The notes: generated from the letters alone by a model not told the origin. Counted from the first letter of the stretch, positions 31,717-42,519 are shown. The stretch: 64,000 nucleotides of DNA from Hyalella azteca (GCF_000764305.2 NW_025936059.1:124001-188000), one strand, 5' to 3'. Program-made: numbers and translations.

Positions 31717-32268
31717 CTTCCTTGCTAGAGTTCCTAGGACAAATAGAGTTCCTAGCTTCCTTGCTAGAGTTCCTAGTACAAATAGAGTTCCTAGCTTCCT
31801 TGCTAGAGTTCCAGAGACAAATAGAGTTCCTAGCTTCCTTGCTAGAGTTCCTAGGACAAATGGAGTTCCTAGCTTCCTTGCTAGAGCTTCTGGGACAAAT
31901 AGAGTTCCTGGCTTCCTTGCTAGAGTTCCTGGGACAAATAGACTTCCTAGTTTCCTTGCTAGAGTTTCTGGGACAAATAGAGTTCCAAGCTTCCTTGCTA
32001 GAGTTCCAGGGACAAATAGAGTTCCAAGCTTCCTTGCTAGAGTTCCTGAGGCAAATAGAGTTCCTGGCTTCCTTGCTAGATTTCCTGGGACAAATAGAGT
32101 TCCAAGCTTCCTTACTGGAGTTGCTGGGACAAATAGAGTTCCTGGCTTCCTTGCTAGAGTTCCTGAGACAAATAGAGTTCCTGGCTTCCTTGCTAGAGTT
32201 CCTGGGACAAATCGAGTTCCAAGCCTCCTTGCTAGAGTTCCTGGGACAAATATAGTTCCTAGCTTCCT
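31717..32268. repeat. Tandem repeat, 39 bp x 14
   Basis: The unit is CTTCCTTGCTAGAGTTCCTG plus GGACAAATAGAGTTCCTAG. Stops are absent in four frames (two per strand), giving open frames of up to 239 codons. Because multiple frames are equally open, and substitutions do not favour one frame by eye, I read this as a non-coding minisatellite. Confidence 0.97.
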
Positions 32269-32373
32269 CGGTGAAATTGACAAAAAAAGCTTGATCTGTT
32301 TTGGCGGGAAAATGCTGTTTTTGCGAAGTCAAAACTCTCCTTTACAAATTAAGCGAGGATTTTTACCACGCCA

Positions 32374-32510
32374 CTGGGTCAGGGGAGGCTGAGGCTGGCG
32401 TCAGCTGATGCAGGGACAGGGGAGGCTGAGGCTGGCGCCAGCTGATGCTGGGTCAGGGGAGGCTGAGGCTGGCGCCAGCTGATGCTGGGTCAGGGGAGGC
32501 TGAGGAGTAT
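32374..32510. repeat. Tandem repeat, 37 bp x about 3.5, GC-rich
   Basis: CAGGGGAGGCTGAGGCTGGC plus GCCAGCTGATGCTGGGT; contains the palindrome CTGGCGCCAG. Confidence 0.96.
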
Positions 32511-32880
32511 GGACAAGCAGGACGAATAATTTTATTTAAACAAACATTTAATCACAACTAAAACGCGATGCAACAATGAAAATTTCTAAGATTTTTTCTT
32601 TTGTATGTCCAGCGAATTTGACCATTGAATGGATGCTGAAAAATTCCTCTATCTTACCAGAAATATCGGAAGGCACAGAGCTCTGCATGTCATGCATCTT
32701 GATTGATGGATGATTGAGCTGTCAGAAACCGCTTAAAAATTCAGAGGAATTCCGAATTTTAGTAATCCCATGTTTCTGTTTTGTACTTCAATTGAATGTA
32801 CTCACAAAAAATATTTGCAGAATTATGTATGCTATCATTGGTCATCATCAGAACAAGGTTATGAACTCTAATAATAAGTG
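32511..32880. other. No gene recognised
   Basis: AT-rich, unstructured. Confidence 0.6.
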
Positions 32881-33052
32881 AGCCACCTTCCAATGAATAT
32901 CAACCGTGTAGTTATCAAATATATAAATACAATTAAATAAATAAATACCATTAGTATGGAAGTACGTTGAAACTGTTCTCGTAATTCATGCTTTGATTTC
33001 AATCTGTATCCATTATACCCTATGTTTGTACTAAATACAATTAAGTGAACAT

Positions 33053-33196
33053 GGGCCATAATTTCCAAACTCGCTAAGTGAACGTAAGTACTTACGCTCT
33101 ATTTTCTTGTCTGTGATTGGTGGATTTTGCTTGAACGGCTGTCAATGATTGGCTGATGAACTTACGATCTCTTAACTTTTTTTGAAAGTATGGGCC
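33053..33196 (-). mobile_element. MITE-like dispersed repeat (family 1), copy 4
   Basis: Starts GGGCCATAATTTCCAAACTC and ends TTTTTGAAAGTATGGGCC. It interrupts the 0.45-kb unit between GTGAAC and CCGTTA; the paralogue at 43905-43915 has only three bases there (AGA). No clear target-site duplication remains. Confidence 0.92.
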
Positions 33197-33330
33197 CTGG
33201 CCGTTACTAACAGAACCTCGTCTACTGTTCGCACGATGCCTATATACGCTCACTGTAGGATGCTGTATATGGCAGTGCAGCATCATCGGTATTTCCCGTT
33301 ACAAATGGTAAGGAATTATCCGAATTCCTG

Positions 33331-33424
33331 TGTTGGAGGTATTCCTGTGTTGGAGGTATTCCTGTGTTGGAGGTATTCGTGTGTTGGAGGTATTCCTGTG
33401 TTGGAGGTATTCCTGTGTTTTGTG
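33331..33424. repeat. Tandem repeat, 17 bp x 5
   Basis: The unit is ATTCCTGTGTTGGAGGT; same family as 44050-44190. Confidence 0.96.
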
Positions 33425-33428
33425 TGAT

Positions 33429-34439
33429 GTTTGTTTCCTTTAGATGGATAGTTAGGAAATAAAACAGCCTATTCTACTTTAATGCTCAATTTTAGTCACG
33501 TGCCTTAACACGACAACGAATTTAAGAGTTTATATCGCAAACGTTACGTAACAATGCCCTGAAATGGCGACCGCTGGCAGCACCTTTGGAATGTGCATGT
33601 GTTCGTTCGTTGGTGCGATGCTACAACACTTAGATGCCACATAGCGCCACATTCTACAACAGGTCTTGTGTAAGCTGCCTAGATCATTCAATGGCAGGCA
33701 GAGACTATGACGCAGTCACGAGGTTGATGCAGCGCCATACATGGACCTGCTCGTTTGAAATAGAAACATCTTATGCCACTAAATCTGCAAGGCGTTCATA
33801 AAGAAGGAAGCTAATGGGTTGAAGTTCTTATACTGCCAGGGTCTAGCCGACCTCGACTATTGCGTCAGTTTTGAGGTTGAACTTCTGTAGGTTGAGTAAG
33901 GGTCGTTGCTGTAGGCCTAAGTCGAGCTTACTTCACTGAATCACGTCTCGCGCGCCAAGGTTCAAGCGGAAGTGCCACACTAAGCCTAGTATGATGGGGC
34001 AATAGCGAATTGCGATCTCTTCTCGTGGTTTGGTTATTGACGCAATAGAAATAACATGATTTAATAGGACAACAATATAAAACAGAGCGGGATGGTGCAA
34101 GCTGTGGTTACTGTCGGTTATGACACAAGGGAACAATGATTGATGCAGATGTAGAACAAGGACTTGGAACTGCGGCATTAAAAAGTGAAGTATTCAATAG
34201 AATTGCATCGAGTGTAGATGAACCATTATCTGTAGTGATTGAGATTGGGTGTGACACCCAATATAAACAGCTAGGCAAACCGTATACTCAACATAAAAGC
34301 TATTGATGCTGAAATTTGATGGGAAAATATCAGTAAGTACAAGAGTTCCATTTAGTTAGGTGACGGTAGAGGACGAGAGGCACTCTAGCTCGCTCCCACT
34401 GAGCGCGGTCCATTAAAATGACGCAACTCCGGCCACCGC
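33429..34439. other. No gene recognised
   Basis: Less AT-rich than average; only short frames. Confidence 0.55.
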
Positions 34440-34570
34440 GCCATAGTGGCGGCAAACAGCGGCCAACAACGGCCAACAGCGGCTAACAGCGGCCACCAGC
34501 GGCCTACAACGGCCAACAACGGCTAACAACGGCCATCAGCGGCCAACAGCGGCCAACAGCGGCCAACAAC
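34440..34570. repeat. Tandem repeat, 10 bp x about 12
   Basis: The unit is GGCCAACAGC with C/T and G/A variants. Confidence 0.96.
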
Positions 34571-34571
34571 N
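34571..34571. other. Single ambiguous base between two arrays
   Basis: An isolated N separates the 10-bp array from the 17-bp array. Confidence 0.9.
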
Positions 34572-35141
34572 GTTACAAGGCTTGATGAGTTACAAGGCTT
34601 GATGAGTTACAAGGCTTGATGAGTTACAAGGCTTGATGAGTTACAAGGCTTGATGAGTTACAAGGCTTGATGAGTTACAAGGCTTGATGAGTTACAAGGC
34701 TTGATGAGTTACAAGGCTTGATGAGTTACAAGGCTTGATGAGTTACAAGGCTTGATGAGTTACAAGGCTTGATGAGTTACAAGGCTTGATGAGTTACAAG
34801 GCTTGATGAGTTACAAGGCTTGATGAGTTACAAGGCTTGATGAGTTACAAGGCTTGATGAGTTACAAGGCTTGATGAGTTACAAGGCTTGATGAGTTACA
34901 AGGCTTGATGAGTTACAAGGCTTGATGAGTTACAAGGCTTGATGAGTTACAAGGCTTGATGAGTTACAAGGCTTGATGAGTTACAAGGCTTGATGAGTTA
35001 CAAGGCTTGATGAGTTACAAGGCTTGATGAGTTACAAGGCTTGATGAGTTACAAGGCTTGATGAGTTACAAGGCTTGATGAGTTACAAGGCTTGATGAGT
35101 TACAAGGCTTGATGAGTTACAAGGCTTGATGAGTTACAAGG
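34572..35141. repeat. Perfect tandem repeat, 17 bp x about 33.5
   Basis: The unit is GTTACAAGGCTTGATGA. I see no variant in any copy, unlike almost every other array in the window. It directly follows an N, so the copy number is probably an assembler's choice. Confidence 0.97.
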
Positions 35142-36018
35142 TACATTACTTTTTATTAACCGAGTGATATAAGATCAATAGATGACAGAAAAAAATGAAG
35201 AAAAAGCAATAAACAAGTTGAATACATGAAATTCTTGGAACATTACCTAACCGGCACGAGTTTAGGTCAGTGGGATGCTGGTAAGTGGGTCGAGGTGACT
35301 CATATCAGCAAATCATCCTCTCTCTTGACTGCTATATGGTGGCCTCCATGGTAACCTGCCTCACCTCTACAGCCACACTCCTGACTCACGTCTACACAGC
35401 CACTCAATAATAATATTAATATAATATCCAATATAATATATAATATTAATATAATATCCAATATAATATATAATATTATATATAACAATAATATAATATA
35501 TGATAAGCCACACAATAATAACGCCAGTAACATCAATCTGTATGCTGACGAAGGATCCCACCTACGGAAACTGAAGCAGGTTCGTAAATTACGATTTAAT
35601 TATTAGGATTAACAAGACAATTGCAATAAATGATTAGTGAATAAATGTCAGAGTTGAACAGATGTCAAGTGATTGCATTATACCTGGAGTGAGCAGCCTT
35701 AGCCATGGTTGAATTAATTAATATGTATTAATTCAACCATGGCCTTAGCTACCATGACTCACTTGGTGCAGTCACTCCTGGCGTGGCCGCTGGCGCCTGT
35801 CTTGTATAAGTGTAGGTCTCGTGCTCAGACGCAAGGATATATCAATAAATAGTAAATTTATGTGTCTAGTGTTGGAACAAAAACAAGAATTTAGTGTTGT
35901 ATATTGAAGAATTTATATCATTTGGTCGTCAAGTTCACAGCTGCTTCTCTCAAGCGTCTACAACTTCTCGACCGACACCCCTCAACAGACGGCAGCTGCT
36001 AATCTCGATTGTTGAATG
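35142..36018. other. No gene; AT-rich repeats and a palindrome
   Basis: TAATATTAATATAATATCCAATATAATATA is duplicated at 35409-35484. A palindrome is annotated separately at 35702-35742. The 60- to 80-codon frames here are low complexity. Confidence 0.55.
35702..35742. repeat. Inverted repeat with 17-bp arms
   Basis: GCCATGGTTGAATTAAT (35702-35718) pairs with ATTAATTCAACCATGGC (35726-35742) around a seven-base centre. It is flanked by CTTAG / CCTTAGC. Confidence 0.93.
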
Positions 36019-36262
36019 ATTGATTACATTGACCTGGTGGTCAATTGATCAATTTTCATTGACCTGGTTGTTAATTGATCAATTCTTTTGACCCGGTTGT
36101 TAATTGATCAATTCTTTTGACCTGGTTGTTAATTGATCGATTCTTTTGACCCGGTTGTTAATTGATAAATTTATTGACCCGGTTGTTAATAGATCAATTC
36201 TATTGACCCGGTTGTTAATTGATCGATTCTGTTGACCTGGTTGTAAATTGATCAATTCTATT
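36019..36262. repeat. Tandem repeat, 29 bp x about 8
   Basis: The unit is TTGACCCGGTTGTTAATTGA plus TCAATTCTT, with internal TGATCAATT dyads. Confidence 0.96.
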
Positions 36263-36790
36263 AACTTAAATATAGTAACTACTAAATTCCTCACTCGTGT
36301 CATAGTTTCCAGCAAATATTTAATCATGAGATGCTGATTTTCAAACGACTTTCAATCAACTCAATCATTGTGATTTTTAACTGGATTCGATTTTTAGCTC
36401 CCCCTAAATCGAGCACCGTGTCAGATATGCCAGTACGGAGCTGCGGCGTACGGCAAAAATATCGATTGCGTATCGGAAAGCAAAGCTAAAGAACTCATCT
36501 GTTGCGCTCATAGCTCTTGCGCAACGGGAAAGATGACGAATGTGACTGCAAGTTAATGTGACGGGTGACTCTTATACTGTTATACATTTTAACAATGGAG
36601 ATACGACGAGATATAACAGATTATTCGGCACCGTTTCCATGTTAGTCTTTCAAGAATATAAACCATGAACAACTTAAAAATCATCCTCTTGATTCACACT
36701 TAAAGACTACGCGTTTACTCTATTCTTACAAAGTCTATTTATGTATGCGTCACTCGGCGGGCTGACGCTGTGCTGCGCAATACCTCCTGA
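36263..36790. other. No gene recognised
   Basis: Precedes the CRE-rich segment; AT-rich with a GC-richer part from 36400. Confidence 0.5.
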
Positions 36791-37271
36791 TGACGTCACC
36801 GCCGCCCTATTGCCAGCTGATCCCGTGTACAAGTTGCTATCTCAACTGCGAAGCATCAGGTTGTAAGTCTTGTTAATTCCATTAATTATTATATAACTAA
36901 TATCATTGTATTCACGAATTAAATATAATTTTTTTCTAGCCATGATAAATAAGCAAAATAAATAAATCTAGTGCACATTACAATGAATTGAGAGTTTAAA
37001 GCTGAGATTTTAGCAGAGTCATTCGAGGTTCAGAGCATAAATCGACCTTCGTTTTTGCGTCTAATCTACTCAAGAAGAATCGGGTTAAGTTTGCTCTAGA
37101 AATTTAGCCAGAACAAGTTAATGAGATCAAGGCTATCGTAGAAAAGAACAGCACTAGAACGTTGAGAGGAGACCAAATCTCTCCCTATTGGCTGCTCATC
37201 GATGACGTCGAACGCCGCTATTGGCTGCTCATCGATGACGTCACACCCACAGTGACGACATCATGACGTCA
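36791..37271 (+). promoter_or_regulatory. Cluster of CRE and CCAAT-type motifs, candidate promoter or enhancer
   Basis: Perfect CRE palindromes TGACGTCA occur at 36791-36798, 37236-37243 and 37264-37271, with a half-matched TGACGTC at 37203-37209. Two copies of ATTGGCTGCTCATCGATGAC plus GTC (37187-37209 and 37220-37242) each pair an inverted CCAAT box with a CRE at fixed spacing. CRE/ATF sites beside CCAAT boxes are a familiar animal promoter arrangement. A 94-codon ATG frame follows at 37391. A DNA reading through 37005-37266 is also open except for one TAG, so a decayed coding origin for part of this segment cannot be excluded. Confidence 0.4.
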
Positions 37272-37390
37272 CGACTCTCCGTTCATGCAGACGACCAAAC
37301 ATCGCATTTGCTTGGAAATAATCGAGGAATTTATAAGCAGCGAAGACTCCTGCAGTCACGCCATGAGCTCAACATCCGCAAATATTATGA

Positions 37391-37675
37391 ATGCAGTTCC
37401 GCGTAGCGAAACCATTCGTGGAAGAGGCCGAGTTAGCGACAGCCAGGAACGTATTGGCCATCACATCAACATCCGGGGCGGCGCGTGGTGACGACATGGC
37501 TCATGGTAACGTGGCTCTGTACTCTATAGGAATACTTGCTGGTATGATTCAGAACGTCCGAGAGGTCTCGGGGTTCCTAGAACTAAATGCATCCGCCCAC
37601 CGAGCCTCGAAGGACGCGCGTGTGGAGTGGTCAGGTATACATGTGGCTCGTGTGGCCTGTGTAGGTGATGAATGA
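37391..37675 (+). CDS. ATG-initiated ORF of 94 aa downstream of a CRE cluster, unrecognised
   Basis: The frame starts at ATG 37391 (an in-frame stop lies immediately before it) and ends at TGA 37673-37675. The sequence is GC-rich against an AT-rich background. The translation is balanced: a charged N-terminal part (MQFRVAKPFVEEAELATARN), a middle with LYSIGILAGMIQNV, and a hydrophilic end (ASKDARVEWSGIHVAR). An overlapping frame (37285-37491, 68 codons) is less protein-like. The position 120 bp after the CRE/CCAAT cluster is the main contextual support. I do not recognise any domain. Confidence 0.33.
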   Translation: MQFRVAKPFVEEAELATARNVLAITSTSGAARGDDMAHGNVALYSIGILAGMIQNVREVSGFLELNASAHRASKDARVEWSGIHVARVACVGDE

Positions 37676-37720
37676 TCAGCTGATGCAGTGAATGGCCGTT
37701 GCCACGGTAGTCTGCTGGCA

Positions 37721-37819
37721 GCCGTTATTGCAGCCGTGAATAACGGCGACTTCCCTTGCGCTGACAGCCGTTATTGCGGCCGTGAATAACGGCGACTTCC
37801 CTTGCGCTGACAGCCGTTA
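37721..37819. repeat. Tandem repeat, 46 bp x 2.2, hairpin-forming
   Basis: CAGCCGTTATTGCRGCCGTG plus AATAACGGCGACTTCCCTTG; CCGTTATT and AATAACGG are inverted repeats. The third unit is cut off after CAGCCGTTA by an N. Confidence 0.95.
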
Positions 37820-37820
37820 N
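37820..37820. other. Single ambiguous base between two arrays
   Basis: An N interrupts the 46-bp array and starts the 72-bp array. Confidence 0.9.
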
Positions 37821-38103
37821 CAGGTGACGTGTAAGTGATCGTCCCGACGTGCAGTATGGCATATACTAGTCCCTTAAGTCAGTGGCAGGTGCCAGGTGAC
37901 GTGTAAGTGATCGTCCCGACGTGCAGTATGGCATATACTAGTCCCTTAAGTCAGTGGCAGGTGCCAGGTGACGTGTAAGTGATCGTCCCGACGTGCAGTA
38001 TGGCATATACTAGTCCCTTAAGTCAGTGGCAGGTGCCAGGTGACGTGTAAGCGATCGTCCCGACGTGCAGTATGGCATATACTAGTCCCTTAAGTCAGTG
38101 GCC
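37821..38103. repeat. Near-identical tandem repeat, 72 bp x 3.9
   Basis: Copies start at 37821, 37893, 37965 and 38037 (CAGGTGACGTGTAAGTGATC...). One substitution (GTAAGCGATC) is visible in the fourth. Confidence 0.97.
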
Positions 38104-38814
38104 ATGATTACATAGAAACGTTGTCTTAGGATAAGAGGAGGTGACAGGTGCACGTGGTGTACCGTTTATGTGGTAATGATACTTTCTATTATATAATTCT
38201 ATTATATATTTAAATAGCTTTACTAAAAATGTCTGGGCTTCTCTACGCCTGGTCATGCAGTCTCTCTGGTATCACTAATCTTCTTTGAAGATAGATTTTA
38301 TTACCCTAATCTTAAACCTGTTGTAAACACGATTTTAAATTATCCTAATTCAAATAAATTTTAAATATTCTTTCATTATTGTAACATATAACTCATTATG
38401 TGTCATACGTTACATATCCGTCAATAAATGTTGTCTCGAGCGAGGTTCTGTTCAAGTTAAACCAACTTCTCACATCAATTAATCATGATAATAAGCCAGA
38501 TGGAAAATATTTCATTCAGAACCATTGATACAACTGCAAAGTGTGTGCAAACTGACGAATTCTAGTGGAATTCTTTGACATGCGTAATGTTGAATATAAA
38601 TTAGGTGGTGAATAATGTGAAAGGTTAGCAGGAGCAAATCGTCCTATCCAAGCGACTGTAAAATTTATAATGACTAAATATAAATAAAAATATAATTGGG
38701 CCATAACAGCTATTTAGGTTTTCAAGTGTGATTGTCACGTAGCCAGTGTTGCTACTGAGCCTCACTGTAGCTAGTCCGCTTTTCCCTGCATCATTAAAGT
38801 GAATTCAAGTATAA
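38104..38814. other. No gene recognised
   Basis: AT-rich, short frames only. Confidence 0.6.
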
Positions 38815-39470
38815 ATCCATAATATATAAAGGCATTCGTAATATATAAAGCCACAATATATGAAGGCAATCGTAATATAGAAAGGCATTCGAAATATATA
38901 AAGCCATAATATATGAAGGCGACCGTAGTATATAAAGGCAATCGTAATATATAAAAGCAATCGTAATATAGAAAGGCAATCGTAATATATAAAAGCAATC
39001 GTAATATAGAAAGGCAATCGTAATATATAAAAGCAATCGTAATATATAAAGGCAATCGTAATATATAAAGCCAATAAATAAAGCCGTAAAATATAAAAGC
39101 GACCGTAATATGTAAAGCACTGCTATAAAAATGCGTTGCAATCGTAGTATATAAAGGCAATCGTAATATATAAAAGCAATCGTAATATATAAAGGCAATC
39201 GTAGTATATAAAGGCAATCGTAATATATAAAGGCAACCGTAATATATAAAGGCAATCGTAATATATAAAAGCAATCGTAATATTTAAAGGCAATCGTAAT
39301 ATATAAAGGCATTCGTAATATATAAAGCCATAATATATGAAGGCGACCATAATATATGAAGGCGACCATAATATATGAAGGCGACCGTAATATATAAAGC
39401 CAATAAATAAAGCCGTAAAATATAAAAGCGACCGTAATATGTAAAGCACTGCTATAAAAATGCGTCCGTA
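38815..39470. repeat. Tandem repeat, about 18 bp x 35, with higher-order structure
   Basis: The basic unit is AAGGCAATCGTAATATAT. A marker segment, CCAATAAATAAAGCCGTAAA ... GCACTGCTATAAAAATGCGT, occurs at 39071 and again at 39400, giving a higher-order period of about 329 bp. Period multiples of three open several minus-strand frames (up to 276 codons) that are not genes. Confidence 0.96.
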
Positions 39471-39960
39471 ATATACAGTATAGAGATGTTAATATCGCGG
39501 TCGCCACCACCTGTGTCTTCCAGTTAGTGCGGTGTTTTACAGTAAAAAAATAGAACTTTGTAGAATTAAATACGTTCACGCTACCATTCAATAATAAATA
39601 ATTATTTGGTAACTCCCAGCTCAACGAATGGCAAAAACCAAACTTTGCCTTCTTTTTTTTTTGCGGCTATAAGGGGAAGAGCATCTGTTACACATAAATT
39701 ACACATAAATGATAGGTTGCATATATTACTTTTAATTAATATCTTTTCTAGCAACCATATTTATTAGCTAACTGAGCATAACTTCGTCCTATATATACCT
39801 CGATTATTGAACTTTGACTGTGAATTTTTTAATCTATCCAAGGACATTATTCATGTTATTCACTCACTCATGCCTTGATAAATTCATGTTCATCAGATAG
39901 GTCATGTACACTTTAGGATGACAGTTACTGGAATTGACCTCGTGGAATTGGAAGCGTCCT
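39471..39960. other. No gene recognised
   Basis: AT-rich, unstructured. Confidence 0.6.
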
Positions 39961-40245
39961 CTAACAGCGGGACGTTCAGCCACTAACAGCAGGACACTCA
40001 GCCTCTAACAGCAGAACGTTCAGCCACTAACAGCAGGACGTTTAGCCACTAACAGTAAAACGTTCAGCCACTAACAGCAGGACGTTCAGCCACTAACAGC
40101 AGGACGTTTAGCCACTAACAGTAAAACGTTCAGCCACTAACAGCAGGACGTTCAGCCACTAACAGCAGGACGTTCAGCCACTAACAGCAGAACGTTCAGC
40201 CACTAACAGTAGGACGTTCAGCCACTAACAGTAGGACGTTCAGCC
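39961..40245. repeat. Tandem repeat, 22 bp x 13
   Basis: The unit is CTAACAGCAGGACGTTCAGC plus CA. Variants (GTAAAAC, TTTAGCC) recur in a fixed order every three units, indicating expansion of blocks rather than single units. Confidence 0.97.
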
Positions 40246-41320
40246 TGTTATTAGTCACCTTTACTTGTTGAATTCGTCTCGAGAATTCGATGTAACCGAT
40301 CCATGCTAATCAGGTTTGGTTTTTCCTTCATTACGGGTCATGAATTATTCAGACTTTTAATGGTATTTGCACTACCTATTTCGTGCAAAATAATGGCTTT
40401 GACATATTATAATTTAATTAACGTCAATGCCTTAATTATGTCGTCATATTTCACTCCTGTGAACAGTGAGCGGTGCGCATCATTTTTTATATGGGAGTCT
40501 CTGCGAAAAAATTCTCAACTCTAAGTTTTTTTAGTCATTTAGTGAAGTAGAGTCACGCGTGAAAATTTCTAACAAAGCTTCGCTGCCGGCCGTCTACCTA
40601 CTTCAGGCGACCCGCGAGTAAACAGGCTTGTGTTTACCTGAAAGCTTAGCCACTTTACTTAATAATTTCATATAGTCTGAACTCTGGATTGACTTACCGA
40701 TTTATTCTTATAAAATATTTGAATAGGTAATCTATTACCTACCTTACCAGTTCATTGACTATTTACCGTCGGAAAAGAATCAGGAATTAAGAGAATAATA
40801 CCTAGCAATGAAATAAACGTTGCATCGTTTTAAACATGTGACACGATTGGTTATATTTAAAATGATAACGTGAGAGTCTCGCGTATAAAACTCAGCTCAA
40901 AAGATTAAAGTTAATTATATTTTGATAGTCGTTGTTGAAGTCCACCTGGATTGAATTCGAATAAATAGATTATTCTAAGTATGAATCACTTTAGAATCGT
41001 AAATAAGAAGTAAGGCGTGAACCTGCTTTTGGTTATCTACAAACGCGGCTCTGAAAGCGGCCTCTGGTCGCCAATTGTTACCGCATATTTTTTGTTTAGA
41101 AATGTTTTTCATGCACTCGAATAAAAGCTTTCCCGACAAGTCAAATCTATTCGAGCGCATGTCCCGGAAAATAATGCAGATCTTTTAATGGACCTGTAGT
41201 GCCCTTTTCTCCCCTGCAGCGGCGCTTCCTTGGGTTCGTGGAACTCCTGCCAGGGACCACAACGCGTGCCTTGTTTATGGTCGGCAGCGAACGATGTGCG
41301 TTACCGTCTTCTGAGCGATG
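40246..41320. other. No gene recognised
   Basis: Short frames only; GC-richer patch near 41190-41300. Confidence 0.55.
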
Positions 41321-41460
41321 TATGTGTGTACAGATGTGTGTATAGCTGTGTGTGTACAGCTGTGTTTGTACAGATGTGTGTGTACAGCTGTGTGTACAGC
41401 TGTGTGTGTACAGATGTGTGTATACAGCTGTGTGTGTATAGATGTGTGTATAGGTTTGTT
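41321..41460. repeat. Tandem repeat of GTGTGTACAGCTGT / GTGTGTACAGATGT
   Basis: Units of 10 to 18 bp alternate between ACAGCTGTGTGT and ACAGATGTGTGT forms. Confidence 0.95.
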
Positions 41461-42250
41461 CTTATAGAGCTTTAGCACCATACTCAGAGCTGGGATTCCC
41501 TTAATATATAAGCCCAGCAGCTATCTCAATCAAATCGTCAGTTATGGAAAGATCGGGTTCCTAAGGCCAGATCCCTTGTGAATCAAGTCACGAAAAGTAC
41601 AAGAATCGGAAACAGGTCATGGGCCTACTTCTTCAGTGCTGACACTTCTATTCTATAATATTGATGTAGATTAAATGAAATTTACTTTAGAACCTATGTT
41701 AGGGTTTTTTCATTGCCCATATCCGATTATATTATATGAAATAGAAAAAAACGGACATACATGTTGCCTTTACGTAAGACATATTCTAATTATTGAATCT
41801 CGTAAGGAATGAAAGTTAATTATTTGATTTACTGATGACACGCTCCTAAATAGAAGGTAAATAACTTTCATCGGAATTGAACTCTAATTAAAAAATGCTC
41901 TAATATGGCAGCAACGAATCCTCAAATAGGTAATTTCCCCGGCTAATGTTTCCCTGCGTGTGGCTGGCCCAGGCTGAGATTCATGCCGGATTACCGAGAA
42001 TCAAGGAACGTTCCTGCGAGTCCCGGACGAGTCGCAGGACGTAGCGTCCCACACTTGGCACTCCCTGCGTCACTGTTTGCAGGACACCAGGCAATTGACC
42101 TACGTTGACGGAAAAAGGATCAGACTTGTGCCGGCAAATGTTTTGTCACTGCGTATAAAAAAAAACTTAAGATCACTCATAATATTTTACTGAACTTGAA
42201 CCCAGGCCTTCCAAAGCCGAACCTCCTTTATCGAACATCCTGCATTTTTA
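41461..42250. other. No confident gene; GC-rich island 41940-42120
   Basis: The island is open in two plus-strand frames and one minus-strand frame over 40 to 50 codons (for example from ATG 41983, MPDYRESRNVPASPGRV). As all three look equally plausible I do not choose one. Confidence 0.45.
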
Positions 42251-42400
42251 GAGCATTTTCTCATTCATGGAAAAAATGCACTATTGTGCTCGCCGTGTCC
42301 GTCTGTCTATCTGTCCGTCTGTCCGTCCGTGACTTCACGTTTTCGTCAACGAGAAAATGCTCTCTCTGTCACTCGCTGCAATGAGTACTGAGTTTTATAT
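42251..42400. mobile_element. Foldback element with GTCC/GTCT core (family 2), full copy
   Basis: GAGCATTTTCTC (42251) and GAGAAAATGCTC (about 42350-42361) are inverted arms around a GTCCGTCT tract; the tail ACTCGCTGCAATGAGTACTG plus AGT closes it. In this copy both arms carry matched changes at the outer base relative to GCGCATTTTCTC / GAGAAAATGCGC in other copies. Confidence 0.88.
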
Positions 42401-42519
42401 GTTTTTTTAAACATGTTGCTCAAGGTGGTTTCATAATTAACATAATTTGTGTGATTGCTTTCGACGATACCCAGAAAAATAATTTCCGATGATTTCAATT
42501 CTTCGCCGCCCCTGACCTC

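Larger units (their letters stand above)
32881..33428. repeat. Dispersed 0.45-kb unit, copy 1 (interrupted by a MITE)
   Basis: GCCACCTTCCAATGAATATC ... CTAAATACAATTAAGTGAAC (32882-33050) and CCGTTACTAACAGAACCTCG ... (33200-33428) match 43738-44190 in order, ending in the same 17-bp minisatellite. A family-1 MITE-like element lies between the two halves in this copy only. Confidence 0.92.

Noticed and set aside
31673..32392. Open frames of 177-239 codons on both strands over a 39-bp repeat
   Set aside because: Two frames per strand are equally open because the 39-bp unit is a multiple of three without stops; no frame is favoured by the substitutions and no flanking coding sequence is seen.
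38771..39624. Minus-strand frames of up to 276 codons rich in Ile/Tyr/Leu
   Set aside because: They translate an AT-rich 18-bp minisatellite; the hydrophobic membrane-like appearance follows from the repeat sequence.
1497..40245. CRISPR arrays
   Set aside because: Regularly repeated units are contiguous with no unique spacers, and the DNA is eukaryotic in character; these are minisatellites.
41947..42110. GC-rich island with coding-like frames
   Set aside because: Three frames on two strands look equally plausible over fewer than 50 codons, so no strand or frame can be supported.
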